From Helianthus annuus (taxonomy: Eukaryota; Streptophyta; Magnoliopsida; Asterales; Asteraceae): a stretch of 64,000 nt of DNA. Where the stretch lies: positions 6,844,915-6,908,914 of the forward strand of contig NC_035448.2 in NCBI RefSeq assembly GCF_002127325.2, written 5' to 3'. The position numbers and the translations under genes were made by a program. The notes under the pieces are model-generated. The model searched no databases, was not told the DNA's origin, and worked only from the letters and a program-made list of their open reading frames with translations. Positions 34,988-46,818 of the stretch are shown one piece after another; position 1 is the stretch's first letter; every line of letters begins with the position of its first letter.

Positions 34988-36459
34988 GGGGAAATGGACT
35001 GTATCATCCTCAACTATGCAAAATTGGCCAATACCACGCTCAACTTTCAAGTTGGCTCCCACCACCCCCAACTGGACACTTGGGTTGCTATGTCACCCCG
35101 TCGTTAACCGGACACTAACTAGGTTAGTTTTTTTTGCTGACGTGGCTAATTTATCTTATGTGGCATGCTGATGTGGATGTGGATCTGGAACATATTTATA
35201 AATAACAAAAAAATAAAGAAAAAAAACTTTATCCTCATCGATGTGGATTTGGATCTGCAATCCTAACTCCCCACACTTCACTTCACCACAACAATCCATA
35301 ACTCTCCTACAAACACATAATTCATATGCCTCTCCGTAAGAAGCCAACCCTATATCCCATTCGAAATCCTCAAGCAATCACCGATGATTACCTGTATATC
35401 GGTTTGTATATGCTTCTTTTTGTTGCAATGACGGTGACTTTGTATGGTGTTGTGAGTTTGTGTAGTGAAGGGGTGGGTTTGGGCGGTGGTTGCAGGTGGG
35501 TGGTGGAGGTAGAGGTGACGGTGACGGAGGATGCCGGACTTGTGCTGGTTCCGGTCGAATGATGTGTAACAGTTGTGGTGGTTCTGGTACCAGTCGCCCT
35601 CTTCCGCCGCTGTGGACGCCTTACTCAAATGGAAGACCAAACAATCTGATTCCCAAATGTGTAACAGTTGGTGTGGGTGTACGGGGATGGAGTTGGTCGG
35701 AAGGTGGATGGTCTGGTGGTTGACCGGTGAATCAGAGACGGTGAAGTGCAGATGACGACGCCGGAGGTTGTTTAACAAAGAGGTGGTGGTCTTGAAGATT
35801 CTGATGCAGATGACGACGCCGGTGCACCTTCAACAAAAAGAAGAGATCTACAATGAAAAGCACTGAAAGTGGAGCGAGACAGTCGAGTGAAGATCTGGAG
35901 TGATCGGTTCTAATGTTCTTGGATTCGGGTATCATCCATGGTGCAATATAGATCATCCAGGATCAATGGCGAGTGCGGCGTTGAATCATCTAACCAATCC
36001 AAGATTTGATCCGAGTTCAGATCCGGATCCGGTTCTGCAAACAACATGGTTTTAGACATTGGAGTTGTGTTTAGTGGAAAACAAGGTAAGAACTTAGAAC
36101 ATTGAACAATGCTTGACATGGTTTCAGACATTGGAGTTGTGTTTTGGAAGATATGATTTATGTGTTGTGTTTTGGGAATTAATCTTCGTCTACAATTGAT
36201 GAGGAGAAGATGAGTTTGTTTGGGAATTAGGGTTAAATTGATTTAAAGAGATGATATAATAAGTCTCTGTCCATGTATGCTTCCAACTCATCATCTAAAT
36301 GCCACATAGGCTTAAAAAACTAACTCAGTTAGTGTTTTTTTAACGAAGGGGTGACAGTGACACCAAGTTGTCCAGTTGGGGGTGGTGGGAGCCAACTTGA
36401 AAGTTGGGCGTGCTATTGGCCAATTTTACATAGTTGAGGGTGATACAGTCCATTTCCCC
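34988..36459. mobile_element. Non-autonomous Mutator-like element with cargo
   Basis: Inverted ends of about 175 bases begin GGGGAAATGGACTGTATCA on both strands. The 9-bp sequence TATTTATAT flanks both sides (34979-34987 and 36460-36468), as expected for MULEs. No transposase is visible. The 1.1-kb interior contains gene-like segments on both strands, which makes this a Pack-MULE candidate. A 17-bp word GCAGATGACGACGCCGG occurs twice near 35746 and 35804. Confidence 0.88.
35326..35723 (+). pseudogene. Captured ORF: membrane segment plus CXXCXGXG zinc motif
   Basis: ATG 35326 opens a frame with PTLYPIRNPQAITDDYLYIG, then a hydrophobic helix (LYMLLFVAMTVTLYGVV). About 50 codons in, within a G-rich run, the sense shifts to another frame that reads GGCRTCAGSGRMMCNSCGGS, two CXXCXGXG-like units as in DnaJ-type zinc-finger redox proteins. 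Whether this is one captured gene with a frameshift or two joined fragments cannot be told. On the minus strand 35910-36131 an acidic frame (EPDPDLNSDQILDWLDD) is also open; I do not recognise it. Confidence 0.45.
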
Positions 36460-36468
36460 TATTTATAT

Positions 36469-36950
36469 ATGCATTTTGTGTATGCTTGTGTGTGTATATA
36501 GTTACATACATATAGGAGACAGAAAGACAACTTACAACTCAATATCCACCCAAGTATTCAGCTTTTTTTCCATCAAGGCCACTAATATACTAAAACTACT
36601 TTCATATGCCACTCAAGTATGTAGTTATGTACCTTATTTGATATTTCATCTACACCAATTCTAGGAAAACCACAGTATATAATGTGTTAGATTACGTAAA
36701 TGATCTTCTAATTTTTTAATACTCGAAACATTTTGATCTATAACATTTTGACACTTCATCAACAATATTTTTGTTTTTACAAAGATTCTACGGCCATTTT
36801 TCGGTACATACTTGGGTGGCCTATACATACACTATCCCAGAAAACATAGATTTTGTGCAAGGAGTACAAGTACAACTTCATACATTCAAGAAAGAAAAAG
36901 GGTAAAAGGAAATCAGAAAAAAAGACCATCGAATTGTAAATTTAGGAAAT
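36469..36950. other. Short intergenic gap downstream of SYS1
   Basis: Contains the SYS1 3' flank (the gene is on the minus strand). No other feature was seen. Confidence 0.5.
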
Positions 36951-38732
36951 TCACTTACTAGATCTGAGTCTTGAAATGGGAATTTCTCGTAATTCACGTT
37001 TTATACATAAATATTCTCCCAACAAAGCCGTTATTGCCAATCCAGTACCATTGACAACCCACCATGTTATTGATGAAGGCCAACCTCCATATAAGACGCA
37101 TATGCCTAAATGGATTATGTAAAGTGTGGCTGCAAAATCGAGGCACTTTTTTGCTCTTTCGATCCAATAAAGCAAGAATCCAGCTCTGTGAAAAATTCAA
37201 AAGAAGTTAAGGTCAAATGTTGTTTAAACAGAATTCAAAACTTCCTGTTAGGATTTCATATTTTTCATGTCATAATTTTAAAGGCGAAATAAGGAAAATT
37301 ACATGAAACAGAAACGAGATTCACTCTGAGATCGCCTCATTTTGTCTGAGAGAAGCCCTTTAGATTACAGATCTTAAACAGATTCCGAGACCGGAGCTTA
37401 CTTTTCGGATAAATATTAGTTACACTAATGGCAAAATTACAACATCAGCTTGTATTACAACCCATATCGTTCATTTTTGCTGCTTAATATGCCACTCTAT
37501 CATGATTTGTACTGAATTTGTGTTGCATATAACATCAGCACAAATCATTACTATAGTGAAGTACTGAAGTTAACATAAATGATACTATAAACACTATGAA
37601 TGATTAAATGTACCTTCGATACTAAAACAAAAGTAATCATACGTGATACGGCAACAAATAGTAACAAAACTTGGAACTTTTAACATAATGCATCCCAAAG
37701 AAGTAAGTAACCAATCACTAATTCGTGATTTTAGTTTTACGCTTTTTCCTGATTTTGGTCGTCGTTTAGTTGCTACTTAGCACAGTTTTACACCCCTTGC
37801 CCCGCAACGCGGGGGCCTTAAGACTTTTGTTGTCAAGGCTCATCCAGGCGCGCGCCTAGGCCCAGCCCGGCTTTCTCGCTTCGTTTCAAAAGCCCCACTT
37901 TTAGGCCCTTAGACACATTTTCAGGCCAGGTTCCAATGAAATTCCGGTCAAAAATCGTTAGAACAAGTTTAAACATGTTTGAAACATTTATAAGAACCCT
38001 AAACAAGCCTGGAAACAACCTAAAACAACTTAAACTAGCCCTAAAGAAGCCTAAAACATGTTTAAAATCCTTAAAAAAAATTGTATTTTTATACCAAATC
38101 GACTCGCCTAAAAAAGCCCAAGGCTCACCCTTTGTGCCTTGAGTGCGCCTTTAACAACTATGCTTACGACTAGTTCGTAATATTCCATGTTCCTTGTAAG
38201 CTTAGGGATTCTAGGGAGTTCATTTGCACAAGTTGTAAAGAATCTAGGGTTTGTGTTCTTATCGATTCATCTAACGAGAGATTCCATGTCTCCGATTCGT
38301 CTTCCAACAGACATTTCACTCCTTAAAAATCTCAAAATTAGGGCCAAAATGTATCAGTTTCATACAATTTGTTCTAGCAAATTCAAAAAAACATCCCAAC
38401 ACAGCATCTCTAGTTCTACATTACATAAATCACTCACTAAAATCAAACATAATGATCAAATTAACCACAACAATGGAGAAATCATTAACAATAACTTGTA
38501 ACTCTTACCCAGCGATAGAACTGAGAATGAAGGAAGTGATTACACACCAGCCAGTAACAGTGGAGAGAGTAACCGTCGCATAATCAAAAAAGTAAACGAG
38601 ACTCATCCTCGAAACCCTAGCTCCAACAAGAACCGTCATAATAACTCCTAATGTGAGATAATACAAGCACTGAATGCACACAATTTGAGCTACAATTAGC
38701 CATGGATCCCATACCACTGAACCGTAGAACAT
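36951..38732 (-). CDS. SYS1: Protein SYS1 homolog
   Basis: Golgi-localised four-helix membrane protein that recruits an Arl3/ARFRP1-type small GTPase to trans-Golgi membranes. Exon 1 is 38732-38509 and exon 2 is 37185-36951, with a GT-AG intron of 1323 bases. The product is 152 aa, the usual length. It begins MFYGSVVWDPWLIVAQIVC and continues with YFFDYATVTL, then ERAKKCLDFAATLYIIHLGI, GGWPSSITWWVVNGTGLAI and EYLCIKRELREIPI, all strongly like plant SYS1. No lesions were seen. The intron holds a MITE. Confidence 0.95.
37800..38165. mobile_element. Probable MITE in SYS1 intron
   Basis: TTGTTGTCAAGGC on the left and GCGCCTTTAACAACTATG on the right form imperfect inverted ends around AAACATGTTTAAA-rich DNA. 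A GC hairpin (CCCCGCAACGCGGGGG) sits at its left edge. Ends are uncertain. Confidence 0.45.
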
Positions 38733-39207
38733 GACTACCGATTCACTCTCAAAATAAGATCACTAGCTTTCGATATAACTAAAATTTACGGATTCAAACG
38801 AAATGCATTGATAGGTTTTGCTGGATCTGAGATTGAATTGAGATTTGAAAGACAATAGAGTGATTTGTTATCGGATCAATTGGTGAACGGATCGTAAGAA
38901 CTAAGAACCCTAGAATTAGGGTTCGATGACATGTTTTTCAATTGGGTTTACCGGTTTAACCCGTTTAGTTAAACAGATAGACCCGTTAACACAATTATAA
39001 TTTGGTTATTAAACACGAACTGGTTTGACACGGTTAGATAAAAGGGTTAGATGGATAAGGTTTGTGTAACACGGTTTAAAGTGTTTGCGGATTAAGGTTG
39101 GTGTTTTTTACACGGATACAGATATGGGTTGTATACTGATTGAACAATTCAACTCGATGAGCTGACACAATGACATCTTGTTATTGGTTATAAATACTAT
39201 GTTTATC
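38733..39207. other. SYS1 5' flank
   Basis: Promoter and leader region of SYS1 on the minus strand. No TATA box that I would commit to. Confidence 0.4.
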
Positions 39208-39720
39208 TTAACATAAACCGATAAGATATAAACAAATGACATGACAAAGATTCTTGATGACGTTGATACAGTTTGACTCCCCCACTATAGAAAGAAAAAA
39301 TAAGAGTTTTAAGAAGATTTTGAAAGTCTCTGAAACAAAACCAGAAAAAGTGAAACTATCTTGAAAGTCTGAAGGAAGGCTTTTGGTGAAGATGTCGGGA
39401 ATTTGATACCCATATGACACATGTAAGAAACTAACTTGTCTATGAACAACATTTTCTCGAATAAAATGAATATATATCTTGATATGTTTAGCATGTTGAC
39501 GTTGGAAATGTTTATAGGAGAAATGACGCTAACGTTATTACAATACACCAAAGTAGCCTTATATGCAAGACAATTGAACTCCAATAGAATATTACACAAG
39601 CACCGAGACTTAGAAACAAGTCAAGAACGTTTGCAACTCCTCGATACCCAACCTCCACACTAGACTCCTTCCGAGATAGGGTAAGTTGTCGCATTGAGGA
39701 TCAAGATACCAGGTTGTCAC
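39208..39720 (-). pseudogene. Decayed Ty1/copia RNase H fragment
   Basis: On the minus strand several frames together show SWSSMRQLTLSRKESSVE, EVGYRGVAN, ATLVYCNNVSV and QIPDIFTKSLPS, which match the end of copia RNase H in order. Frameshifts and stops separate them. A purine run GGGGGAG at about 39278-39284 lies just after the coding part where a polypurine tract would be. Confidence 0.75.
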
Positions 39721-41036
39721 CAACAAAAACACACTAACGAGAAGCCAACCATCTGATATCGAGTCAACCATCCCAATCCCCGACCACCTTTCCCTCCTTA
39801 TTCATCGTTCCCTCCTCATACAACCTCTAACTATTGTTCGTCACCCTTTTCCCTACCACCCATATGACTAAAGGCTCTTGGATCTGGCGTTAAGTTTTTG
39901 GCGTTGACCTTAAGTTTCTCGATTGGTCTCGAATCTCTTAAAACATATACCAATATATAAATGTAGGGTTGTTGATGATGCGACTATGATTGTTGGTGGT
40001 GTTTTTTTATCACAATATTCGTTCAAAACTAAGATGCTCGGGTTATTAGTAATGTCTAATGATTTCAGTGTTTATTTTTTCTCATATAATAGATTTGCAC
40101 ATAAGACGTATGGTTGTTGGCATTTATTTTTATTTTTTATTTTTTATTTTTTGCATTTTAGTTTATATGTCATTGTTATAATCTATAACTAGTTTAATAC
40201 CCGTCCGGTGGACGGGTTACGTTGAACAACGTAACAAACAAAGCTAATCTATATTAAGTGTATACAAATTTAAACATTACAAATAAAAGCACCACTCTTT
40301 AATTTATAAAAGCAAAACAAATGTCAATGGTTTATACAACCACAAAATGATAGAGAATAAAGCTGATAGAGTACTAAAACATGAAATGGTATCATTTAAA
40401 TTCAAAAGTAAAAGGTGAGCAAATTTAACATATATGAATTTAGAATGTATGTTGTTGGCATAGTCACACCGTGGGACCCATGACCCACCCAAAGAACACA
40501 ATACATATCTCCAAAATATTCTTACTCCTACAAAGAACCTACATGACAAAAGATGTAAATCTGCAAACCATCGAGACTAAGTTAATGCCAGTAGTTAAAC
40601 ATCAAGATTATTTATAGGAGTTCCAAAAATATATTATATTCAATACATAAAGTTAGGGGTGTTTATCAGGTATTTTTAATCGGTGTTTCGGGTTAGTCAG
40701 GTTTTGGTGGCTCGACACTTCAACCGAGTACCAACTCAAATAAGTCCGGTTATTCGATATTCAGGTTATGAAATGGGTTTCTAATGAAATTATGGCTGCT
40801 AAAACTAACACCAGATTTCATCAAAACTGTAAGGTATTATGAGATAACTCAATATAGCATACACTACTAACCTTTTCATTTCAAGCAAAATGCATGTTTT
40901 TCTTTGGATGAACAACCTATTGCCTTCATGTATTTCATCCATATATAAGGCATTTATGGGACCGACAATCATCTAGCCTGCAAACAACTATTCAAGTTAA
41001 ATTATATATGCAAGAAGATAGCACTTTCAATTGCAC
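39721..41036. other. Gene-free DNA with one Helitron end
   Basis: Apart from the Helitron terminus at 40189-40216, I see no gene or clear element. Open frames here do not resemble proteins. Confidence 0.4.
40189..40216 (-). mobile_element. Helitron 3' terminus, minus strand
   Basis: On the minus strand a perfect hairpin CCCGTCC-ACC-GGACGGG is followed by TATTAAA and CTAG, then T. The body would extend to the right; its 5' end was not found. Confidence 0.6.
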
Positions 41037-41429
41037 GGGATGAGCAATTGGTACCGGTACCCACTTTTTGGCATTTTCGGTACCGGTACCGTACCAAACA
41101 TTTTTGGTACTGGTACCCAGGTCATCTACGTTCGTGGGCGTAAGTGGCCTTTTGTCATTGGGTTAACCCGATTGATCGGGCCTTTTGTTGGTCATTAGAA
41201 AAAATAGTCATCATAAACCCTCAAATGCATACAAAAATTTATATCTCATAACGTAAAAAAGATATACATTTGCTATTGAGTGACTTCAGTTGTGATAACC
41301 ACTTAATACATTCATTCCAACAAAAACAAACACGAGATTTCCTTTACCTTATTTACACATGCATTCAACAACTATATCCACAAGGACCACAACCACACGA
41401 AAACCAAAATATATGACAATAACTCCATG

Positions 41430-42860
41430 TTATCTTGGACCAGAAAGCTCCATTGCTTCAACCACAAGTGAAGAGTCTTCCATATAATCTGAATATCTTT
41501 GTGGAATACTTTCTAACCCCTTAAATCTTGGGGTTTCAACACTTTGTGATGCTTCCCATCTCTCAACTAACCCTTCTCCTTCCAACATTCTCAATACTTC
41601 CGAACCAGTGTTAAATTTCGTACACAATAGCACAACTTGAACCATTTCTTGCAACTCCACCCGATCGAAATCTTGTTTTAACGCTTTATCCACCATTAAG
41701 TTTAGTTTTCCTTCTAGATGGAGCTTCTTTACCTGTAAAACAAACCACATTATCGCGATCAGATAATCAAATGTAATAAGGTGTAAAACATTAAGAACGG
41801 ATTATATAACGTACCCAATCTAGCATTATTCCTTTCTGATTAGCTGCTCTTCCAAAGTCAACGGCTTTTTGTCCAGTAATCAGTTCAAGAAGCAAGATCC
41901 CAAAACCAAATACATCGGTTTCTTCCGATGATTGGCCCGTTGACGGATACCCGGGGCAATGTGGCCCACAGTCCCACGAACAGCGGTGGTGAGATGAGAA
42001 TCACGGTGGTCTAATAATTTTGCCAGCCCGAAATCACCAACACCTCGAAATCTTCATCCAAAATTGTTATTGTCTTTTAATCTTTTTACAGCTACCGTCG
42101 TGCCGTCATTCAACGTCCCTTTGTAAACAATTCCATATCCACCCTTCCCGAGAATATATTTGCATTAAAATGGTCGGTTGCAGCCCGAAGTCCCTTGAAA
42201 GTATACCTCTTCAAGTGGCCCAAACATACCTCCGGATCATATTGCTCTGCATATATAATACATTTAACACTTATTTAATAATAACAATAAAACATTTCTA
42301 AAATGCATATAACACACTAATGACTAACCTTTAACATCAAAGAATATTTGTTGGTTTTTCCTATACCGCTACCATATAAGAAATGTGATGACTATGATTA
42401 TTAGGAACAAAGCACTGAAGCTTGACCCGTGAGCAACACTCAAATGATGTCTTTTTCCATTTGATGAGGATTGGTCTAATAAATAAATTGTTAGTTTATA
42501 ACTAATAATCCTTACAAGCAATAATAGTAGTATGAACTGAAAAAGACGAACATGGTATCACCTGTAAAACCAGAGGTTCGGGATAAATATATGAACAATT
42601 ATTCACAGAATTCTGCCCGCAAAGTAAAGGGTTGACGATGATTCTGAAACCGAAACAACATTAACATTAGATAAAAAAAAACAATCTTTTTATCCAAATA
42701 TTAGAACTTGATTGTTGCACCTTCAAATTGCAATAATCAATTAATTCTAATTTCAAAACACAAATTTAAACACCATTCGAGATGAAGAACTCACCTAAAC
42801 GTTCTGGCCGATAGTTTTGGCATAGGACCACTGAGATTATTGTATGATACGTCCCTGCAT
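41430..42860 (-). pseudogene. NIK-type leucine-rich-repeat receptor kinase pseudogene
   Basis: The minus strand keeps pieces of a plasma-membrane receptor kinase of the NSP-interacting-kinase type. These are SYNNLSGPMPK (last repeat), NPLLCGQ, a transmembrane segment followed by [36 protein letters not shown], then [18 protein letters not shown] and MVQVVLLCTKF to ELSGPR. A jump near 42040 removes everything between the ATP-binding lysine and the DFG region, including the HRD catalytic loop. There is an in-frame TAG after the transmembrane helix (about 42365), one-base shifts near 42165 and 41955, and most of the repeat domain is missing. Splice sites at 41815 and 41732 are still present. Confidence 0.88.
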
Positions 42861-44890
42861 AAGAAAGAAAATTGTATCATTGTATGATATAAAAGTTCAA
42901 AGTTCAAACAAACCTGACAAATCTTTATGTAATTATGGAAGATACAGTTTACCAGAAGATTGAGAGCAGAAATAGTTCTTGAGCAATGCCTTTTATTGAA
43001 CAGCCAGAAACGTAGTGTTACTTCGCAAGCGGAACTAAAACCCAGAATTGCTTCCATTTGATATGTAAGCATGAACCACAAAAAAAGAACCCGTGATGAC
43101 TGATCAATTAACCCTTCTTTGAACACTACAAAGCATGAACTACAGTAAAAGAAATCAAAAACTTTTAATAAGGGATTTCTTGCTAAATGCTACAAGATTA
43201 GAATCTAAGCCTACTTAATTTTTTTTTAAATTCCACACAGCTCAATGTGTCTTCAAAAAGACTATGAATACCTTTGATGACCATTCAATATCTATGATAA
43301 ACAACTTCTTAAATGAAATTGCATACCCTCTGATGGTTGAACAATCATTCCTCAATATGCTCCACTTTTGTTGACAACCTACCAACCAGAACTCGCGCCA
43401 CCAGCAGCGGTGTACCCGTGAATGGCAATTTTGACGCTAACATCGAACATGTGTTGGTCGCTGCAAATCACTCAACATAAACTCTAAATCCTAAATAAAA
43501 TAATACCGCTAAAACTTCGGATGAAGATAAAATAGAAACAAACCTAGATGAAGTTTTGTGGTAACCGTGAGCTTGATAAAAAAAAAACGCGCTAAAGCTT
43601 CTTCTGAACATGCAAAATCATAAACCACAAACAAAACTGAATCTTCAAAATCATAGACCAAATATGGCACCTGCAAAACTGTATAGAGAACTGCAAAAAT
43701 TGCTCAATTTAAAAAAAAACGAATTTTGAACAAATTTAGATGATGCAGATGATTAAGAAGAATCACAATGAAGATTTCTGCAAATCGTGAATTGATGTAA
43801 ACTGAAGATAAAAATCTAGAATATAGCTATACCTTCGAATCTAAACAAAAGGAGACTTGCCATGGCGATGATTTCTAGCGACGGGGTTAAACATCAATGA
43901 TTTTAGGGCTTCAATCCGGAGGGTGGTCGGCTGCGTCCTCATCTGAAGAAATTAGGGTTGATATGCATCCATCTGGTTACGATTGTGTGTGTATGTACAT
44001 ACTAGATTGGTGTGGTTGTTTGATGGAGCATGTTGGTTGAATTTCATGGGAGAATTGGAAGAAACCCTCGTATAGCAATTGGATAGAGAGCGATGGAGGG
44101 GAATGGGGCAAAAATCTAGGTTTGAGATACATCAGGTCTGCTTTAATCGGAAGTGTAATGGAAGTTACAGGAACGTGGGGAGAAGACAACGTGGGAGAGA
44201 TTAAATTAGAAAACCGTTCAAATTTCAAAACTTCCTCATTTTAGGGTTACAGTTTTTTATTTGAGTTTAAAGGGTCAAGATCAAAAGTTGATGAGTTTAG
44301 ATGGCTAAGATTATCCTAAAAGTTAGTTAGACTTAATGGGTTCCATATATATATATATATATAATAGGTATCTGGCACCGTACTTTTACTTATTGAAACA
44401 ATATTCAGCAAACTATAGTATTCAACTTGTATGCTATTTTATGCAAATTACACGTAGATATTTGTATCAAATTACACGTAGATATTTGTATGACATGTAA
44501 CTTTTATGCTATGTTATAACAATATATATTTATAACTTTTTTTTTCAATTTATAATTCGGTTTTTAACACCATTTTCTGGAGATAATAAACGATATTAGT
44601 ATGTAATTTGCACGTTTTAGAAACAATTGCAATTGAGATAGGTGGTTGTGTGGACATCACCACACATGAGATTTGAGGTCATAACCACACTTAAAGAAGT
44701 TGGAGCTTTCTCTTATGGTTTTGATTTTACCTAATATAAACTTTATTTTTGTACAGTTTACAAGTAAAACTAAATATATAGATCGCACACACTTTCCTTA
44801 TCGAAAATTAATCAAAATAGTTAGATTTATCAAAACTGACACTTGAAATGTACAGATAATGGTAAGACTTTTTAAAAGGAAGAGCACAAA
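42861..44890. other. Gene-free stretch upstream of the kinase pseudogene
   Basis: It may include the decayed 5' part of the kinase gene, but I could not recognise repeats or a signal peptide. A (TA)n tract lies at 44347-44363. Confidence 0.4.
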
Positions 44891-44964
44891 GACCGCATAG
44901 CGCAGTGGATTAGCGCGTTTGACTTCGGATCAAAAGGTCGTGGGTTCGACTCCCACTGTGGTCG
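44891..44964 (+). tRNA. tRNA-Arg (anticodon UCG)
   Basis: A 74-base sequence folds as a cloverleaf. The acceptor stem GACCGCA pairs with TGTGGTC and is followed by discriminator G. The D-arm contains TAGCGCAGTGGATTAGCG. The anticodon stem TTTGA/TCAAA encloses the loop CTTCGGA with anticodon TCG, and the T-arm has GGTTCGACTCC. It reads CGN-type arginine codons (CGA). No intron is present. Confidence 0.97.
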
Positions 44965-44968
44965 ATTA

Positions 44969-44973
44969 TTTTT
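44969..44973 (+). terminator. Pol III terminator of tRNA-Arg
   Basis: TTTTT four bases after the tRNA end. Confidence 0.8.
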
Positions 44974-46310
44974 AACACAATATACTTTCTGTTTTTGGTC
45001 TTTTGTTTACTTAATTCATAACATTGTTACTTGACATTAAATGACGTTTATGTTAAATTTTTATAAACGACCATTATACCTTTTTCTCTTTGAACAATAT
45101 ATGAGTTGATTACTCTTTTTTTTGGTTTCTCCGACAAAACTCAACGTTATCGAAGATTAAAATCTGAATTGGGTAATTTATATATACTATAATTTGCATC
45201 AATATTTTATCATTTTAATCCTCTTGTGGGTTTTTTAAGGATTTTGTTTATTGTTCTATTAGTGATTGTTGATTGTTGTTTCTTCATGTCTTTTGGTTTT
45301 TGCATCGGTTTGATCTTATTTCAGCCATGTTGATCATATGGGTTTTTTTTTTCAAAGATTTTGTGTATTGTATCTACTATCCATTGTTTATTTTAGTTTG
45401 TTGATGTCTTTTGATTAAAAAAAAAATGTGTTTTCCCTTCATCAATTTGATCATATTTTAATTTTTTTTGCCATTTTGGGGTGGGTTTTTACAAAATTTA
45501 GCTTATTGTAGTTTATTGATGTAGTGGATTATTTCAACCATTTTCATTGTAGTTTGTTGATATATTTTGACAAAAAATTGAGGCCTTTTCTCATCAGTTT
45601 AATCTTAATTCTTATGTAACCGTTTCGATATGTGGTTTTTTGAAGTTTTAAAAAATGATTTTTCCGTTTGGTTGGTACATGGATTTTCCGCCGCAACGCA
45701 CCGTGAGGAAATCCTAGTTATTATAAACCTAGAATTACCCTTTTAACGTTACAATGCTTTTTATAGGACTATCGGCCGCCCTACATTTACACACATTCAT
45801 ATACCAATTATCCATATTTTTTACATCTAAATACTATATAATCTTATATTTGTAAAAATTTAAATGCACAACACTTTAGCAAACACCATTTATCCTTATC
45901 AAGCTTCATAAATAGTCGTTATACATAAGCTAACATCATTTAGTATAAGAGACCAAAACTATTTTTCAATGAAGGGAGGTACTTTAACCATAAATCATTG
46001 CTACAAAAGTTTAGATCTAGTTTTTATTTTTACGAAAAATTTACACCAATTATTTTAAACTACTTTCATGCTAAAATTAAATCTGAAACCTCCTCTCTAT
46101 CAAATGAGTTAACCCCACATTAGTAAAAAATTAAAGTCTAGTTAACACTCTGGACCTAACCGGTTTAAAGTTTATGAACCTTTACTCTATGACCCGGTTT
46201 TCGGTTCCAAAAAAATCAAATTCATTACAACTCAGTTCGATCCGGTTTTAAACCGGTTCACACCCCTATATCCACAAAAGGGTGTTTCAACATTTTATGT
46301 TTTATTTTTA
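44974..46310. other. AT-rich DNA with a Helitron-like end
   Basis: At 45688-45717 CCGCCGCAACGC and an imperfect stem are followed by CTAG (45714-45717) and T, a probable Helitron 3' end. No gene was seen. Confidence 0.45.
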
Positions 46311-46706
46311 GAGTAAATTGCCATTTTAGTCCCTGAGTTTTTGTCCAAATTGTCATTTTAGTCCAAATAGTTTTTTTTCTCCTTTGGGTACCTGACTTTT
46401 CCTTTTTCTTGCCATTTTGATCATATTGTCTAACTTAGTCTAAAAATCAGGTTATAAGCATGGGTATTTTTGGCAATAAATTATTATGAGGTTTATAAAT
46501 TATGTTGTAAACTATCCCTGTTTATCACTACACAACAGTTATGCCAAAAATACCCCTGGTTATAACCAGATTTTTAGACTGAGTTAGGCAATGTGATCAG
46601 AATTGCAAGAAAATGGAAAAGTCAGGGACCCAGAGGAGGAAAAAAACTATTTGGACTAAAATGACAATTTGGACCAAACCTCAGGGATTAAAATGGCAAT
46701 TTACTG
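46311..46706. mobile_element. Foldback MITE, second copy of the GAGTAAA family
   Basis: Starts GAGTAAATTGCCATTTTAGT and ends GGCAATTTACTG, with nearly complete self-complementarity. The flanks TTATTTTTA and TTACTTTTA agree at 8 of 9 positions. It lies 112 bases downstream of the MFP1 stop. Confidence 0.82.
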
Positions 46707-46818
46707 TTACTTTTAACATGAAAGTTACAAATGCTACTTCTACAATCTACCCTCCAAGAATCAAATATTACAAACACCCCCCTCAACTTCTAATCAATCC
46801 CCAAATCACCACCAATCC

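Noticed and set aside
35350..35778. Minus-strand 142-codon frame in the MULE
   Set aside because: Composition mirrors the GGT-rich plus strand (His/Pro/Thr-rich) and I see no domain.
39923..40192. Plus-strand 89-codon hydrophobic frame
   Set aside because: T-rich noncoding DNA translates to Phe/Leu/Tyr; it runs into a Helitron terminus.
43977..44228. Minus-strand 83-codon frame upstream of the kinase pseudogene
   Set aside because: No family resemblance, no splice or promoter context.
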